A stretch of 64,000 nt of DNA from CAVQMC01 sp963713505 (GTDB taxonomy: Bacteria > Bacteroidota > Ignavibacteria > Ignavibacteriales > Ignavibacteriaceae), in assembly GCA_963713505.1 (NCBI GenBank), contig CAVQMC010000001.1:1-64000 (forward strand), in the 5' to 3' direction. Shown here piece by piece: positions 46,455-56,338 of the stretch. How positions within the stretch are numbered: position 1 is the first letter of the stretch; every line of letters starts with the position of its first letter. Position numbers and translations under genes: made by a program. The notes under the pieces were generated by a model, which saw nothing but the letters and a program-made list of their open reading frames with translations, was not told the DNA's origin and searched no databases.

Positions 46455-47186
46455 ATGATTGAAAATAAAACAAGAAAAAGCTCCTCTTCCAGGAATTTAT
46501 TAGGCGTTCTTCTAGTACTGATTGGAGGAATAGTATTACTAAATAATTTAGACTTAATTGATTTTTCAATTTCTCATGTAATCTTTTCAGGTCCAATGAT
46601 TTTAATTGTTCTGGGAATTATATTTTTAATTAATTCACGGAATAAATTTGTCGGTACTCTGCTATTAATTTTGGGCATTATTTTTCTCGTCCCAAGAATT
46701 TTTCCTTGGATTCATTTTAACTTCAGTATAATCTTTCCGATTATCATTATTGCTTTGGGCCTTTATGTTTTATTCAGAAGGAACAGATTAAGTTCAGATT
46801 CATCAGATTGGCTACACCACAAAAAAGGAGAAAAAATTGAAATGGATTTTTTGAATGAAGTTGCTGTTTTCGGCGGCGGTGAAAAAATTATTAATTCCGA
46901 CAACTTTAAGGGCGGAAATATTACAGCGATATTTGGAGGGTCGGAAATAGATCTTACTAATTGTAAATTGGCACCGGGACAGAATGTTATTGACATAATT
47001 GCTGTGTTCGGCGGGACAACACTTATAGTACCGAAAGAATGGAATGTCGTTGTAGATGTTTTACCTATATTCGGCGGATTTTCTACAAAAGGGAAAAGAT
47101 TTCCAACTCCTGAAACTGAAATGGAAAAAACTTTAATTATTAAAGGAACCGTAATATTCGGCGGCGGCGAAATAAAATCTTTTTAA
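46455..47186 (+). CDS. LiaF-like membrane protein (DUF5668 / cell-wall-active antibiotic response domain)
   Basis: Four hydrophobic helices in the first 115 residues (LLGVLLVLIGGIVLLNNLDLI, GPMILIVLGIIFLI, GTLLLILGIIFLVPRIFPW, FPIIIIALGLYVLF). A beta-helical C-terminal domain follows with repeated glycine turns (AVFGGGEKII, AIFGGSEIDL, AVFGGTTLIV, PIFGGFSTKG, VIFGGGEIKSF). This is the LiaF/VraT arrangement, whose members sense envelope stress and control a partner kinase. 243 aa, AAAGGAA in front. It heads the operon with LytS and LytTR genes, consistent with such a sensor role. Confidence 0.82.
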   Translation: MIENKTRKSSSSRNLLGVLLVLIGGIVLLNNLDLIDFSISHVIFSGPMILIVLGIIFLINSRNKFVGTLLLILGIIFLVPRIFPWIHFNFSIIFPIIIIALGLYVLFRRNRLSSDSSDWLHHKKGEKIEMDFLNEVAVFGGGEKIINSDNFKGGNITAIFGGSEIDLTNCKLAPGQNVIDIIAVFGGTTLIVPKEWNVVVDVLPIFGGFSTKGKRFPTPETEMEKTLIIKGTVIFGGGEIKSF

Positions 47187-47192
47187 TGCTTT

Positions 47193-48245
47193 ATGAGCAA
47201 GTAATCCTTTATTAAAAGAAATAAAAAATTTTTATATATACCTGGTTTTCTGGCTGGTTATTATTATAATTTATGTGTTGCTGATAAGTATTAACACTAC
47301 TTTAAATTTTGATATTATTTTAGCAGATGGAATAATTTTTAACGGATTGCTTGCCGGTTTTTGTTTAAGCTATTGGTATTCAATTCGATATAATCCATTT
47401 CGATAGCAAAAATATATTAAAAACTTTAGCTAAACATTTAATCGGCGGAATATTTATAACTGCCGTTTGGCTTTTACTTGGTTATTATATAATTAAATCT
47501 GTTTTTAAGATCACCGGTAAGTTATAACATACTTTTCTTTAATACACTTGCCTGGAGATTTTTGATTGGAATTCTTTTTTATTTTTTAACAATTACATTT
47601 TATTATGTTGTTGTTTATTATACCGATCTTCAAGAAAGAACTTCAAGAGAAGCAGAATTAAGAAACCTTGTTACTCAAGCAGAGTTAAAGTCTTTAAAAT
47701 TTCAAATCAATCCTCATTTTATTTTTAATAGTTTGAATTCGATGAGTTCGTTGACAATCATTGATCCTGATAAATCCAGAAGCATGATTCTAAAACTTGC
47801 GGATTTTTTAAGATATTCACTTGCAAACAGTGAAAAGCAAATGAATATGCTGAGCGAAGAATTAAAAAATATCAACTTATATTTAGACATTGAAAAGATA
47901 AGATTTGAAGATAAATTTGAATATATTGAAAATGTTGAAAAAGAATGTTTAGAAGTTCAAGTTCCGAACCTTATTTTACAGCCGTTATTTGAAAATGCAA
48001 TTAAACATGCTGTGTATGAAACATTAGGAAAAGTTACTTTAAAATTGAATGCGGCAATTGAAAAAGATTTCCTTCATATAATTTTAGAAAATAATTTTGA
48101 CCCGGATTCATCAAGTAAAAAAGGAACTGGAATCGGTTTGAAAAATATTGAGAACCGTTTAGAACTAATTTATAATCAAAAAAATCTTATAAAATTTGTA
48201 AAAGAAGAAAATCAATTTAAAGTTGAACTTTATATTCCTGCTTAA
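47193..48245 (+). CDS. LytS-like sensor histidine kinase, frameshifted in its membrane part
   Basis: Membrane sensor kinase of the His_kinase/YehU group. From the ATG at 47193 (7 bases after the previous stop) the repaired protein reads MSKNPLLKEIKNFYIYLVFW, then helices IIIIYVLLISIN, GLLAGFCLSYWYSI and FITAVWLLLGYYII. Breaks near 47205, 47395 and 47521 separate these. From 47562 it is intact: LKFQINPHFIFNSLNSMSSL (phospho-His), LPLFENAIKHAVYE (N box) and GTGIGLKNIENRL (G box). Repaired length is about 350 aa. The response regulator follows after 38 bases. Confidence 0.85.
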
Positions 48246-48283
48246 AAAGAATTATATTCCAGAAAAGAAATTTAATCATTAGA

Positions 48284-49040
48284 ATGTCCGGCAAAAAAAT
48301 AAAAGCAATAATTATTGATGACGAAAAACTCGCAAGAGATATCGTAAAAAAATATCTTTCATCAAATTCAGATATTGAAATAATATCCGAGTGTTCGAAC
48401 GGATTTGAAGCTGTAAAAGAGATTAATGATAAATCTCCCGATCTTATTTTTCTCGATATACAAATGCCGAAAATATCCGGTTTCGAAATGCTGGAACTAT
48501 TAGAAAATCCGCCTGCGATTATTTTTACAACTGCTTTCGATCAATATGCAATAAAAGCATTTGAATTAAATGCTATAGATTATTTATTGAAACCTTTTTC
48601 ATTAGAAAGATTTAATGAAGCAGTTCAAAAAGCGTTGGATAGAATTCAGGATAAAAACTTTAGCAAAAAAAGTTGCTGAGGATATTCAAAAACATAACGA
48701 ACAGAACATTGAATATCTGGAAAGAATTGTTGTAAAAGACAGAAGCAATATTTTTGTTATTCCGGTCGATTCGGTCCAGTGGTTTGAAGCTCAGGATGAT
48801 TATGTAATGATTCATTCAAATGAAGGGAATTATTTAAAACAGAAAACTATGAAATTTTTTGAAGATCACTTAAACCCGAATGATTTCATAAGAATACACA
48901 GGTCTTACATTGCTGCATTAAAAGAAATAAAAAAAATAGAATTGATGGAAAAAGAAACCTACAGAGTGATTTTAATTGATGATACTAAGTTATCAGTTAG
49001 CAAAAGCGGCTACAACAAATTAAAACAATTGTTTAAATAA
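48284..49040 (+). CDS. LytTR response regulator, one frameshift
   Basis: Receiver domain (IIIDDEKLARDIV, phospho-acceptor in DLIFLDIQMPKISGFE, IIFTTAFDQYAIKAFELNAIDYLLKPFS). One extra A in the A-run near 48655 then breaks the frame. The LytTR DNA-binding domain follows in the next frame: IVVKDRSNIFVIPVDSVQWFEAQDDYVMIHSN, FIRIHRSYIAALKEI, LSVSKSGYNKLKQLF. The linker joins smoothly when repaired (QDKTLAKKVAED). About 251 aa. Partner of the LytS-like kinase. Confidence 0.9.
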
Positions 49041-49066
49041 TTTATATTTTTATTTAATAAAATATT

Positions 49067-49100
49067 ACAGCCTTATGCAAAAACATAAGGCTGTTTTTTT
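49067..49100 (+). terminator. Intrinsic terminator
   Basis: ACAGCCTTATG, six-base loop, CATAAGGCTGT, T-run. It ends the LytS/LytTR operon. The T-run contains the stop codon of the convergent minus-strand gene. Confidence 0.9.
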
Positions 49101-49827
49101 AATAGGCAGGGCTTAAAACTTCTGAGAATTTTATTCTGACTGTATCAGCAATAATTTTTGCAGCCTCAAAATAAGTAAACAAACTGGTATTTATAATCAA
49201 ATGATAATGAAACAGTTCTTCAATATCTCTATAGAAAAATGATTTCACATAATTTCGTCTAGCTTTGTCTTCTCTTTTAATATACTCCAATGCTTGTTTA
49301 TCATCAAAATTAAATATTTCTTTTATATGTTTAATTCTGTTTTCAATTGGAGCAATTAATCTGATGTGAAATGCATTTTTTAATTTTGCTGTAATAACTC
49401 CGGATCCGCGTCCTACTATTATAACGTTTCCCATTCTTGCAAGCTGCAAAATAGTTGCAGTTGTTTTTTGAACAATATTCCATTGTGAAGTTTTAACCCC
49501 TAAAAGATCCGCAACTATGGAATCCATATCGGAAAGTTTGTCCTCTGCCATATATTTTAAAACCATTTCCGGCAGGTTATGGTCCTGAATAACTCTTTCG
49601 ATCAGGTTTTTATCGAAGTAAGTCCAATTGCAGGTACATTCATCTCCGTATTCATTCAAAATATCTGCGAGATACTGACCGATCTTATCGGCGCCCGCTC
49701 CAACTTGACGAGAAATTGTTATACATGGGCAGGGATTTTTCTTTTTGAAATAAGTTGATTCCTCGGAGGCTTTTGAATGAGCTTCGATGTAGAGTCTGCA
49801 TTTTTCATAGGGACCGATGACTTTCAT
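49099..49827 (-). CDS. Cytidylate kinase-like family protein
   Basis: P-loop kinase of the cytidylate-kinase-like family, substrate unknown. Visible: CITISRQVGAGADKIGQYLADIL (phosphate loop; differs from the classic GKS form), YFDKNLIERVIQ, NVIIVGRGSGVIT, FHIRLIAPIENRIKHI and REDKARRNYVKSFF with HYHLIINTSLF. 242 aa. The Arg-rich segments match the LID part of CMP kinase. Proteins of this group are common in anaerobes and unstudied; the name reflects fold, not activity. Confidence 0.75.
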   Translation of the reverse strand: MKVIGPYEKCRLYIEAHSKASEESTYFKKKNPCPCITISRQVGAGADKIGQYLADILNEYGDECTCNWTYFDKNLIERVIQDHNLPEMVLKYMAEDKLSDMDSIVADLLGVKTSQWNIVQKTTATILQLARMGNVIIVGRGSGVITAKLKNAFHIRLIAPIENRIKHIKEIFNFDDKQALEYIKREDKARRNYVKSFFYRDIEELFHYHLIINTSLFTYFEAAKIIADTVRIKFSEVLSPAY

Positions 49828-49944
49828 TATGCGCCCCTTCTTTTTATTGTTAATAAATGCAGGAAGTTGAAAATTGTCTATATATAATTTAAAATTTAGT
49901 AACTAAGTTTCAATATTATTGATAACAATAAGAAGAAATTAATT

Positions 49945-51446
49945 TCACACTTGATTTAGTTCTTCTTTTTCATGTGAAAGTTTAAACCAGCTTTTTATTG
50001 TTTCTAACTCTTTGCCGTTTGTTAAAATATTAAAAAATTCGTTTTTCGAAGATTCGTACCTGTAATCTGTTTGCCATTTATTAACATTTTTAACAATTTC
50101 ATTTATTGCATTTGTTATTTGATAAATATCATCATTTGTCATTGTGGGATGAATAGATAACCTAACCCAGCCGGGTTTTTCAGATAAATCACCGTGATTA
50201 ATTTTGTCGGTTATATGCTGTGAAGTTTCTTTATCAACGTGAAGCAAATAATGGCCGTAAGTTCCGGCGCATGAACAACCTCCTCTTACCTGAACTCCAT
50301 ATCGGTCATTCAACAATTTTACAATCAAATTATAATGAATATTATCTACATAAAACGAAATTGCTCCGAGTCTGTTTTCTATATTATCTGCAAGAATATG
50401 CAATCCTGGAATTTTTCTTAATTCAGTAAAAGCTATTTTTACTAACTCCTCTTCCCTCTCTCTCATTTGTGCAATTCCCATTTCTTCTTTCAGCTTAATG
50501 CAAAATGCAGCTTTAATTGTTTGAAGAAAAGCAGGAGTTCCGCCGTCTTCTCTTGCTTCAATATTATTAACAAATTTATGCTGTCCCCAGGGATTTGTCC
50601 AATCAACAGTACCGCCGCCGGGATTATCCGGAATTTTATTTTTATATAATTTGAGAATCGAAAATTAAAACACCTGAAGTTCCGGGTCCGCCGAGAAATT
50701 TGTGAGGAGAAAAGAAAATTGCATCCAGTTTTTTTAAAGGATCTTCAGGATGCATATCAATTTTTACATAAGGAGCAGAACACGCAAAATCAACAAAACA
50801 ATAACCGCCGTGTTCATGCATTATTTTTGCTAATTCATAGTAATGGTGCTTCAATTCCTGTAACATTTGAGCAAGCAGTAAATGAACCTATTTTTAGTTC
50901 TCTGTCTTTATATTTTATAATTTGTTTTTTAAAGTCACCTATATCTACCAACCCTTCGCTATCCGGTGCTATAACAACAACATCCGCAATTGTTTCCAGC
51001 CATGATGTTTGATTTGAATGATGTTCCATGTGAGTTATAAAAACAACAGGCCTAAGGTTTTCAGGAATATTTAAATAATTTTTTAGTTGTTCAGGTAGTT
51101 TTAATCCCAAAATTCTCTGCCATTTATTTACCATTCCGGTCATACCGGAACCGGCAGTAATTATCATATCATCTTTGCCGGCATTGCAGTGTTCTTTTAT
51201 TATTTTATGTGCTTCATGATATGCAAGAGTCATAGTTGTTCCGGTAACACTAGCTTCAGAATGAGTGTTTCCTACATAAGGACCGAAAGTTTCACACATT
51301 ATCTTTTCAATCGGTTCATATAATCTTCCGCTGGCAATCCAATCAGCATAAATTAATTTTTGTCTGCCGTAAGGTGTTTCGAAAAACGTATCAAAACCGA
51401 CTGTCTTTTTTCTGAACGGCTCAAAATGTTTTTCTAAATTTGTCAT
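49945..51446 (-). CDS. Class V aminotransferase / cysteine desulfurase-like protein, frameshifted
   Basis: PLP enzyme of the SufS/NifS-like class V fold. The ATG at 51446 has GGAGATATT in front. Motifs: LIYADWIASGRLYEPIE, GNTHSEASVTGTTMT, AGSGMTGMVNKWQRIL, FITHMEHHSNQTSWLE, then a break near 50860. HGGYCFVDFACSAPYVKIDM and the PLP lysine in FFSPHKFLGGPGTSGVL follow. A second break near 50650 precedes GGGTVDWTNPWGQHKF, REDGGTPAFLQTIKAAF and the C-terminal GVQVRGGCSCAGTYGHYLL. That CSCAG cysteine pair resembles the active-site loop of cysteine desulfurases. About 500 aa repaired; the substrate is uncertain. Confidence 0.82.
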
Positions 51447-51609
51447 AATATCTCCTGCATACAATTCATTTAATTATAATAAAATATAATGATTTTAGTT
51501 GTGAATTACAGGTAAATTTTTGATGATTAATAGGTAATTTTTATGAAATTTTATAATTAAATACACTATTTGTTTTTATATTATAACATAAATAATAAAA
51601 ATTATTTTT

Positions 51610-52539
51610 ATGAAATATTTAATCGGAATTGAAGGCGGCGCGACAAAATCTACTTGTGTATTAGCGGATTTAAAAGGTAATCCTTTATTTAAATGCGAAG
51701 GCGGACCTACAAACTTTTTGGTTTATGGTGAAGAAAAAGTTTGCGAGAATCTATTCAAATTGATTGAAAAAAGTACAAAGAGTCAAAAATCAAATACTTC
51801 TAAAGTTAATTGCATTGTTCTTGGAACCGCCGGAGCGGGAAGAGAAAAAGATGCAAACGGATTTGAAGAATATTTTATTAAATACTGCAATAATATTGGA
51901 GTCGAAATTAATTCATTTAAAGTTTACAGCGACGCAAGGATTTCTTTGGAAGCTGCATTTGAAGGAAGAGAAGGCGGCATTATAATTTCCGGAACAGGCT
52001 CAATTATGATGAGCAAAGATAAAGACGGAAACATTTATAGAGTTGGGGGTTTCGGCAGATTAGTCGGAGATGAAGGCAGCGGATATTCTATCGGAAGAAA
52101 AGGATTAAAGGCTGTTTCAAAATTTTTTGACGGAAGAGGTGATACAACTTTAATCTCTAAATTAATTGCAAATCACCTTAAAATAACAAGTATAGATGAA
52201 TTTATTGACAAACTTTATAAAGATAATTTAGATATTGCTTCGGTTGCTCAGCATGTTATTTATTCAGCAAAAAAAGGTGATGAAGTTTCCCTAAAAATAA
52301 TAAATGAAGAAGTAAACGAATTACTGCTTCATATTAAAGCAATGCTTAAAAAGATGGAAACAACCGAACTTAATATAGTTCTTCTCGGTGGAATTTTATC
52401 AAAAGAAAATTATTTCACGGAAAAATTTAAAAAGAATATATCCGAAGAGTTTAAAGGAGTAAATATTAAAGAGCCTAAAGTCTCGCCTGTAATGGGAGCG
52501 GTTTTAATTGCAAAGAAAATAGCTCAAACAATAAAATAA
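51610..52539 (+). CDS. N-acetylglucosamine kinase-like protein (BadF/BcrA ATPase family)
   Basis: ASKHA-fold kinase. LIGIEGGATKSTCVLADLKGNPL (phosphate 1), CIVLGTAGAGREKDANG, SDARISLEAAFEGREGGIIISGTGSIMM (phosphate 2 and sugar site), GGFGRLVGDEGSGYSIGRKGL (diagnostic for GlcNAc kinase relatives), NIVLLGGILSKENYF. 309 aa. The neighbour 25 bases downstream is an AmpG-like transporter, so the pair may act in muropeptide or amino-sugar salvage (inference). Confidence 0.85.
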   Translation: MKYLIGIEGGATKSTCVLADLKGNPLFKCEGGPTNFLVYGEEKVCENLFKLIEKSTKSQKSNTSKVNCIVLGTAGAGREKDANGFEEYFIKYCNNIGVEINSFKVYSDARISLEAAFEGREGGIIISGTGSIMMSKDKDGNIYRVGGFGRLVGDEGSGYSIGRKGLKAVSKFFDGRGDTTLISKLIANHLKITSIDEFIDKLYKDNLDIASVAQHVIYSAKKGDEVSLKIINEEVNELLLHIKAMLKKMETTELNIVLLGGILSKENYFTEKFKKNISEEFKGVNIKEPKVSPVMGAVLIAKKIAQTIK

Positions 52540-52564
52540 TTTTCCTCTTTTACATTCATTCATT

Positions 52565-54430
52565 ATGAAAGAAAAAAAACAATTTAGAAACCCCTGGGCT
52601 TGGATACCAACCTTATATTTTGCAGAAGGCTTGCCGTATATAGTTGTTATGTCGGTTTCGGTTATAATGTACAAAAGTCTTGGAATTTCTAACACAGACA
52701 TTGCTTTATATACAAGCTGGCTTTATTTACCCTGGGTTATTAAACCGCTTTGGAGCCCGATAGTCGATATACTAAAAACCAAACGCTATTGGATTGTTTT
52801 AATGCAGTTTTTTGTTGGGGTGGGTCTTGCAGGAGTTGCTTTAACAATCCCGGTTTCTAATTTCTTTCAATACACTTTAGCATTTTTCTGGCTTTTAGCA
52901 TTTAGTTCTGCTACACATGATATTTCTGCAGATGGTTTTTACATGCTTGGACTAAATGAACATGATCAAGCATGGTTTGTTGGAATCCGGAATACATTTT
53001 ATAGAATAGCTTTTATAACCGGACAAGGACTGCTTGTAATTTTAGCAGGCTATGTACAAAGCCACAGCGGTTTGCAGACAGTTGGTATAAATGTTTTTTC
53101 AAATCCGTCGAAAAATATAGAACAGTTTGTTAACCCGAAGGAAGTAAAATTTAATATTGAAAGTTCAAATCTTGTAATACTGCATAAACCTTCAAATTTA
53201 AATATCAGTACAAAACATAGAAGCAAGAAAGAAGTTGATTCAATATTTACTTTTGCAAAAAACTGGAATGAAAAAAATGGATTCTACCAAAATAAAACTT
53301 CAGAAAAAGAAATAAATAATGAATCGGAAGCACCATCCTGGTGGGAAAAAAATATTACTCTTAAACTTGAAGACTTTTTAAAAAACAATTTCGGTAAAGA
53401 AAAACAAACTAGTTTGCTTAAAGATTCAACCGGGAACATCGGAATAATTTATTTTAGATTATCAAAAGAACCGGAAGGCAAAGTTGTTGTAAATTTTGGA
53501 AGAGAATCCGGTGACAATAGTTTTTCTTTAGTTGAAGGTTCAAGATTAATATTTAATAAATCTAATTGGAATAAACCGGCAATCGCAGTCGTTCAGCTTG
53601 ATCCAAAATTAAATTTTATATCATCAGCATTCTTTCAGGCAAAAGCTGGTAATATTCCATTGGCCTGGATAGTTACATTTATAGTTTTAACTGCTTTATT
53701 TGTATTTTTTGTTATTTATCATAAGTTCATGCTTCCCTACCCTGCTTCGGATAAACCAACTGTTGATTTATCTTCTCAAAATGTTTTAAAGGAATTCTTT
53801 AATACATTTCTTCTGTTTTTCAAAAAAGAAAAGATAGGAATAATTTTAGCTTTTCTTCTGCTTTATCGTTTTGGTGAAGCCCAATTAGTAAAAATTGCTT
53901 CACCGTTTTTATTAGATACTCATGAAGCCGGCGGATTAGCTTTAACTTTAGGACAAGTGGGATTTGTTTACGGAACTGTTGGAATTATTGCATTAACTCT
54001 TGGCGGAATTTTAGGCGGATTTCTTGCCGCAAAACAAGGATTAAAATACTGGATGTGGTGGATGATTGCAGCTATAAATATTCCGGATATAGTTTATGTT
54101 TATTTATCTTATACACATTCTGTTAACTTTTTTATAATAAATATCATGGTTGCTTTAGAACAATTCGGTTACGGTTTCGGATTTACGGCTTATGCATTGT
54201 TTTTAATTTATGTCGCGAAAGGTGAACATAAAACTTCTCACTACGCAATTGCAACAGGATTTATGGCTTTAGGTATGATGATCCCCGGTATGTTCAGCGG
54301 CTGGCTGCAGGAATTAATCGGTTATCAGCATTATTTTATTTGGGTATGCATTTCAACTATACCAGCATTTATAATTACATTTTTTATTCCGCTTGATAAT
54401 GATTTTGGTAAAAAACAAACTGTTAAATAA
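52565..54430 (+). CDS. AmpG-like MFS transporter with a large extramembrane insert
   Basis: Major-facilitator protein. WIPTLYFAEGLPYIVVMSVSVIMYK, DIALYTSWLYLPWVIKPLWSPIVD (motif A region), FSSATHDISADGFYM and RNTFYRIAFITGQG make up the N-terminal half. Between about residues 170 and 360 lies a hydrophilic insert of roughly 190 residues (from NPSKNIEQFVNPKEV to SAFFQAKAG). The C-terminal helices then begin at IPLAWIVTFIVLTALFVFF. Total 621 aa against about 430 for a plain MFS. It probably imports muropeptides or sugars; the insert's function is unknown. Confidence 0.8.
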   Translation: MKEKKQFRNPWAWIPTLYFAEGLPYIVVMSVSVIMYKSLGISNTDIALYTSWLYLPWVIKPLWSPIVDILKTKRYWIVLMQFFVGVGLAGVALTIPVSNFFQYTLAFFWLLAFSSATHDISADGFYMLGLNEHDQAWFVGIRNTFYRIAFITGQGLLVILAGYVQSHSGLQTVGINVFSNPSKNIEQFVNPKEVKFNIESSNLVILHKPSNLNISTKHRSKKEVDSIFTFAKNWNEKNGFYQNKTSEKEINNESEAPSWWEKNITLKLEDFLKNNFGKEKQTSLLKDSTGNIGIIYFRLSKEPEGKVVVNFGRESGDNSFSLVEGSRLIFNKSNWNKPAIAVVQLDPKLNFISSAFFQAKAGNIPLAWIVTFIVLTALFVFFVIYHKFMLPYPASDKPTVDLSSQNVLKEFFNTFLLFFKKEKIGIILAFLLLYRFGEAQLVKIASPFLLDTHEAGGLALTLGQVGFVYGTVGIIALTLGGILGGFLAAKQGLKYWMWWMIAAINIPDIVYVYLSYTHSVNFFIINIMVALEQFGYGFGFTAYALFLIYVAKGEHKTSHYAIATGFMALGMMIPGMFSGWLQELIGYQHYFIWVCISTIPAFIITFFIPLDNDFGKKQTVK

Positions 54431-54447
54431 AATATTTAGGATTAACT

Positions 54448-54750
54448 ATGAAACATTTTCTAATTTTAATTAACTATATGGTTCCGCTTGAAAAAATTGA
54501 AGAAGTTCTTCCGATGCATAGATCATTTTTAAAAAGCCAATATGAAAAAGGGATTTGTTTATTCTCAGGACCTAAAGTCCCAAGAACCGGAGGAATAATT
54601 GCAGCTCGTGCTGAATCGATAGAAAAAGCAAAAGAAATTTTTAGTCAGGATCCTTATTTATTAAATAATGTTGCAGAACATGAATATATTGAATTTAATC
54701 CTGTTAATAGACAAGAATTTTTAGAATCATGGATTACCGGTGAAAAATAG
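54448..54750 (+). CDS. YciI-like (muconolactone isomerase-fold) protein
   Basis: Small dimeric alpha/beta protein of 100 aa. HFLILINYMVPLEKIEEVLPMHRSFLKSQYEKG and FSGPKVPRTGGIIAARAESIEKAKEIFSQDPYL match the YciI family, with the conserved His (MHRSFL) and Asp (QDPYL) that form the putative active site. Activity unknown for most members. AGGA precedes the ATG, 17 bases after the MFS gene. Confidence 0.88.
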   Translation: MKHFLILINYMVPLEKIEEVLPMHRSFLKSQYEKGICLFSGPKVPRTGGIIAARAESIEKAKEIFSQDPYLLNNVAEHEYIEFNPVNRQEFLESWITGEK

Positions 54751-54833
54751 ATTTAATAATTGCCGTTTAACAATCAATACTTATTTCTTTTAATATATTT
54801 TAATATTTTATATTAAAATAAAACGAAAAAATT

Positions 54834-55028
54834 ATGAGTGAAAAAACATTAAAACGTTCTAAAAATTCAATGATAGCCGGAGTCTGCGGAGGTATTGCAG
54901 AATGGCTTGGCTGGGATCCGACAATCGTAAGAGTCGGTTATGTAATTTTATCAATTGTTAGTGCAGCTTTCCCCGGAATTTTAGTTTATCTCATTCTCTG
55001 GGCTGTTATTCCCCCTCCTGATGCTTAG
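54834..55028 (+). CDS. PspC domain protein
   Basis: 64 aa membrane protein consisting only of a PspC domain: LKRSKNSMIAGVCGGIAEWLGWDPTIVRVGYVIL, then SAAFPGILVYLILWAVIPPPD. PspC proteins take part in envelope-stress responses; no other psp gene is nearby. Confidence 0.92.
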   Translation: MSEKTLKRSKNSMIAGVCGGIAEWLGWDPTIVRVGYVILSIVSAAFPGILVYLILWAVIPPPDA

Positions 55029-55052
55029 ATTTTATATTTAAAGGAAGCTGAT

Positions 55053-56177
55053 ATGTTAAATATATTTCGTAAAACTTTTATCATACTATTTTCTCTATCG
55101 ATTTTGTTTACAAATATTTTTTGTGATTCATCCCCTAACACATCGCGATATAATTTAGGTATAAAACTTCCACCTGGTTTTAAAATCGAAGTATATGCAG
55201 CTAATGTGCCGGGAGCAAGATCAATGGCATTAGGTCCAAAAGGAGTTTTATTTGTTGGAACCCGCGGGCAAGGGAAAGTTTATGCTGTCATCGATACAAA
55301 TAATGATCAAAAAGCTGATCAAGTTAATGCAATTTTAAATAATTTAAATTCACCAAACGGTGTTGCTTATAAAGACGGAGATTTATATGTAGCCGAAATA
55401 AATAGAGTCTTAAGATTCAATAATATAATGAAAGGTGTAAAACAACCAATAATTATAAATGATAGTTTTCCAGGTGCAAGACACCATGGCTGGAAGTTTA
55501 TAAGATTTGGTCCGGATAACAAATTATACGTCCCTGTTGGGGCCCCGTGTAATATCTGTTTAAGTCAGGATGAAAGATATGCTTCTATAATGAGAATGAA
55601 TCCTGATGGAACTAATCTTGAAGTGTTTGCTCATGGAGTTAGAAATACAGTCGGGTTTGACTGGAACCCAAGAACAAATGTTCTTTGGTTCACAGATAAC
55701 GGAAGAGATATGCTGGGAGATAATATTCCTCCCGATGAATTAAACCGCGCACCAAATAAAGGAATGCACTTTGGTTATCCATTTATGCATGGGAAAAATA
55801 TTCGCGATCCTGAATTTGGTCAAGGTGTAGATTTAAGTAAATATACTCCTCCTGTCCAGGAACTTGGTCCGCACGTTGCATCACTTGGTATGAGGTTTTA
55901 TACAGGGGATATGTTTCCTGCCGAATATAAAAATCAAATTTTTATTGCTGAACATGGATCGTGGAATAGAAGTCAAAAAATTGGTTACAGAGTTTCATTA
56001 GTTAGAATTGATTCCAATAATAATCCAATTAGCTATGAACCTTTTGCAGAAGGCTGGCTCAATGGTAGTTCTGTTTCCGGAAGACCTGTAGATGTTCAGG
56101 TTATGCCGGACGGAGCTTTATTGGTTTCGGATGATTATGCCGGGGTTATTTACAGAATAAGTTATTCAAAAAATTAA
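55053..56177 (+). CDS. Secreted sorbosone dehydrogenase-like (PQQ-type beta-propeller) protein
   Basis: Exported six-bladed propeller of the L-sorbosone/glucose dehydrogenase family. Signal peptide MLNIFRKTFIILFSLSILF, then PPGFKIEVYAANVPGARSMA, GVLFVGTRGQGKVYAV, PNGVAYKDGDLYVAE, APCNICLSQDERYASIMRM, EVFAHGVRNTVGFDWNPRTN, LWFTDNGRDMLGDNIPPDELN and FIAEHGSWNRS. 374 aa. Cofactor (PQQ) and substrate are family inferences. Confidence 0.87.
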   Translation: MLNIFRKTFIILFSLSILFTNIFCDSSPNTSRYNLGIKLPPGFKIEVYAANVPGARSMALGPKGVLFVGTRGQGKVYAVIDTNNDQKADQVNAILNNLNSPNGVAYKDGDLYVAEINRVLRFNNIMKGVKQPIIINDSFPGARHHGWKFIRFGPDNKLYVPVGAPCNICLSQDERYASIMRMNPDGTNLEVFAHGVRNTVGFDWNPRTNVLWFTDNGRDMLGDNIPPDELNRAPNKGMHFGYPFMHGKNIRDPEFGQGVDLSKYTPPVQELGPHVASLGMRFYTGDMFPAEYKNQIFIAEHGSWNRSQKIGYRVSLVRIDSNNNPISYEPFAEGWLNGSSVSGRPVDVQVMPDGALLVSDDYAGVIYRISYSKN

Positions 56178-56338
56178 AACATTATTAAATAAGTATTTAT
56201 TGAAATGAATTTAAATTTATATTGAATAATTATTAAGACTAAACAAAATGATCTCATTCACATCATCGTTTAATTTTCCATCCTTTGTAAAACATATTTT
56301 GTAATTTTGTATTGTAAATAAATTTAAAGGGAGTATTA

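Noticed and set aside
25013..51000. Programmed ribosomal frameshifting as the cause of the breaks
   Set aside because: No shared slippery site plus downstream structure is visible, the shifts go in both directions, and they affect unrelated housekeeping genes. Consensus error is simpler.
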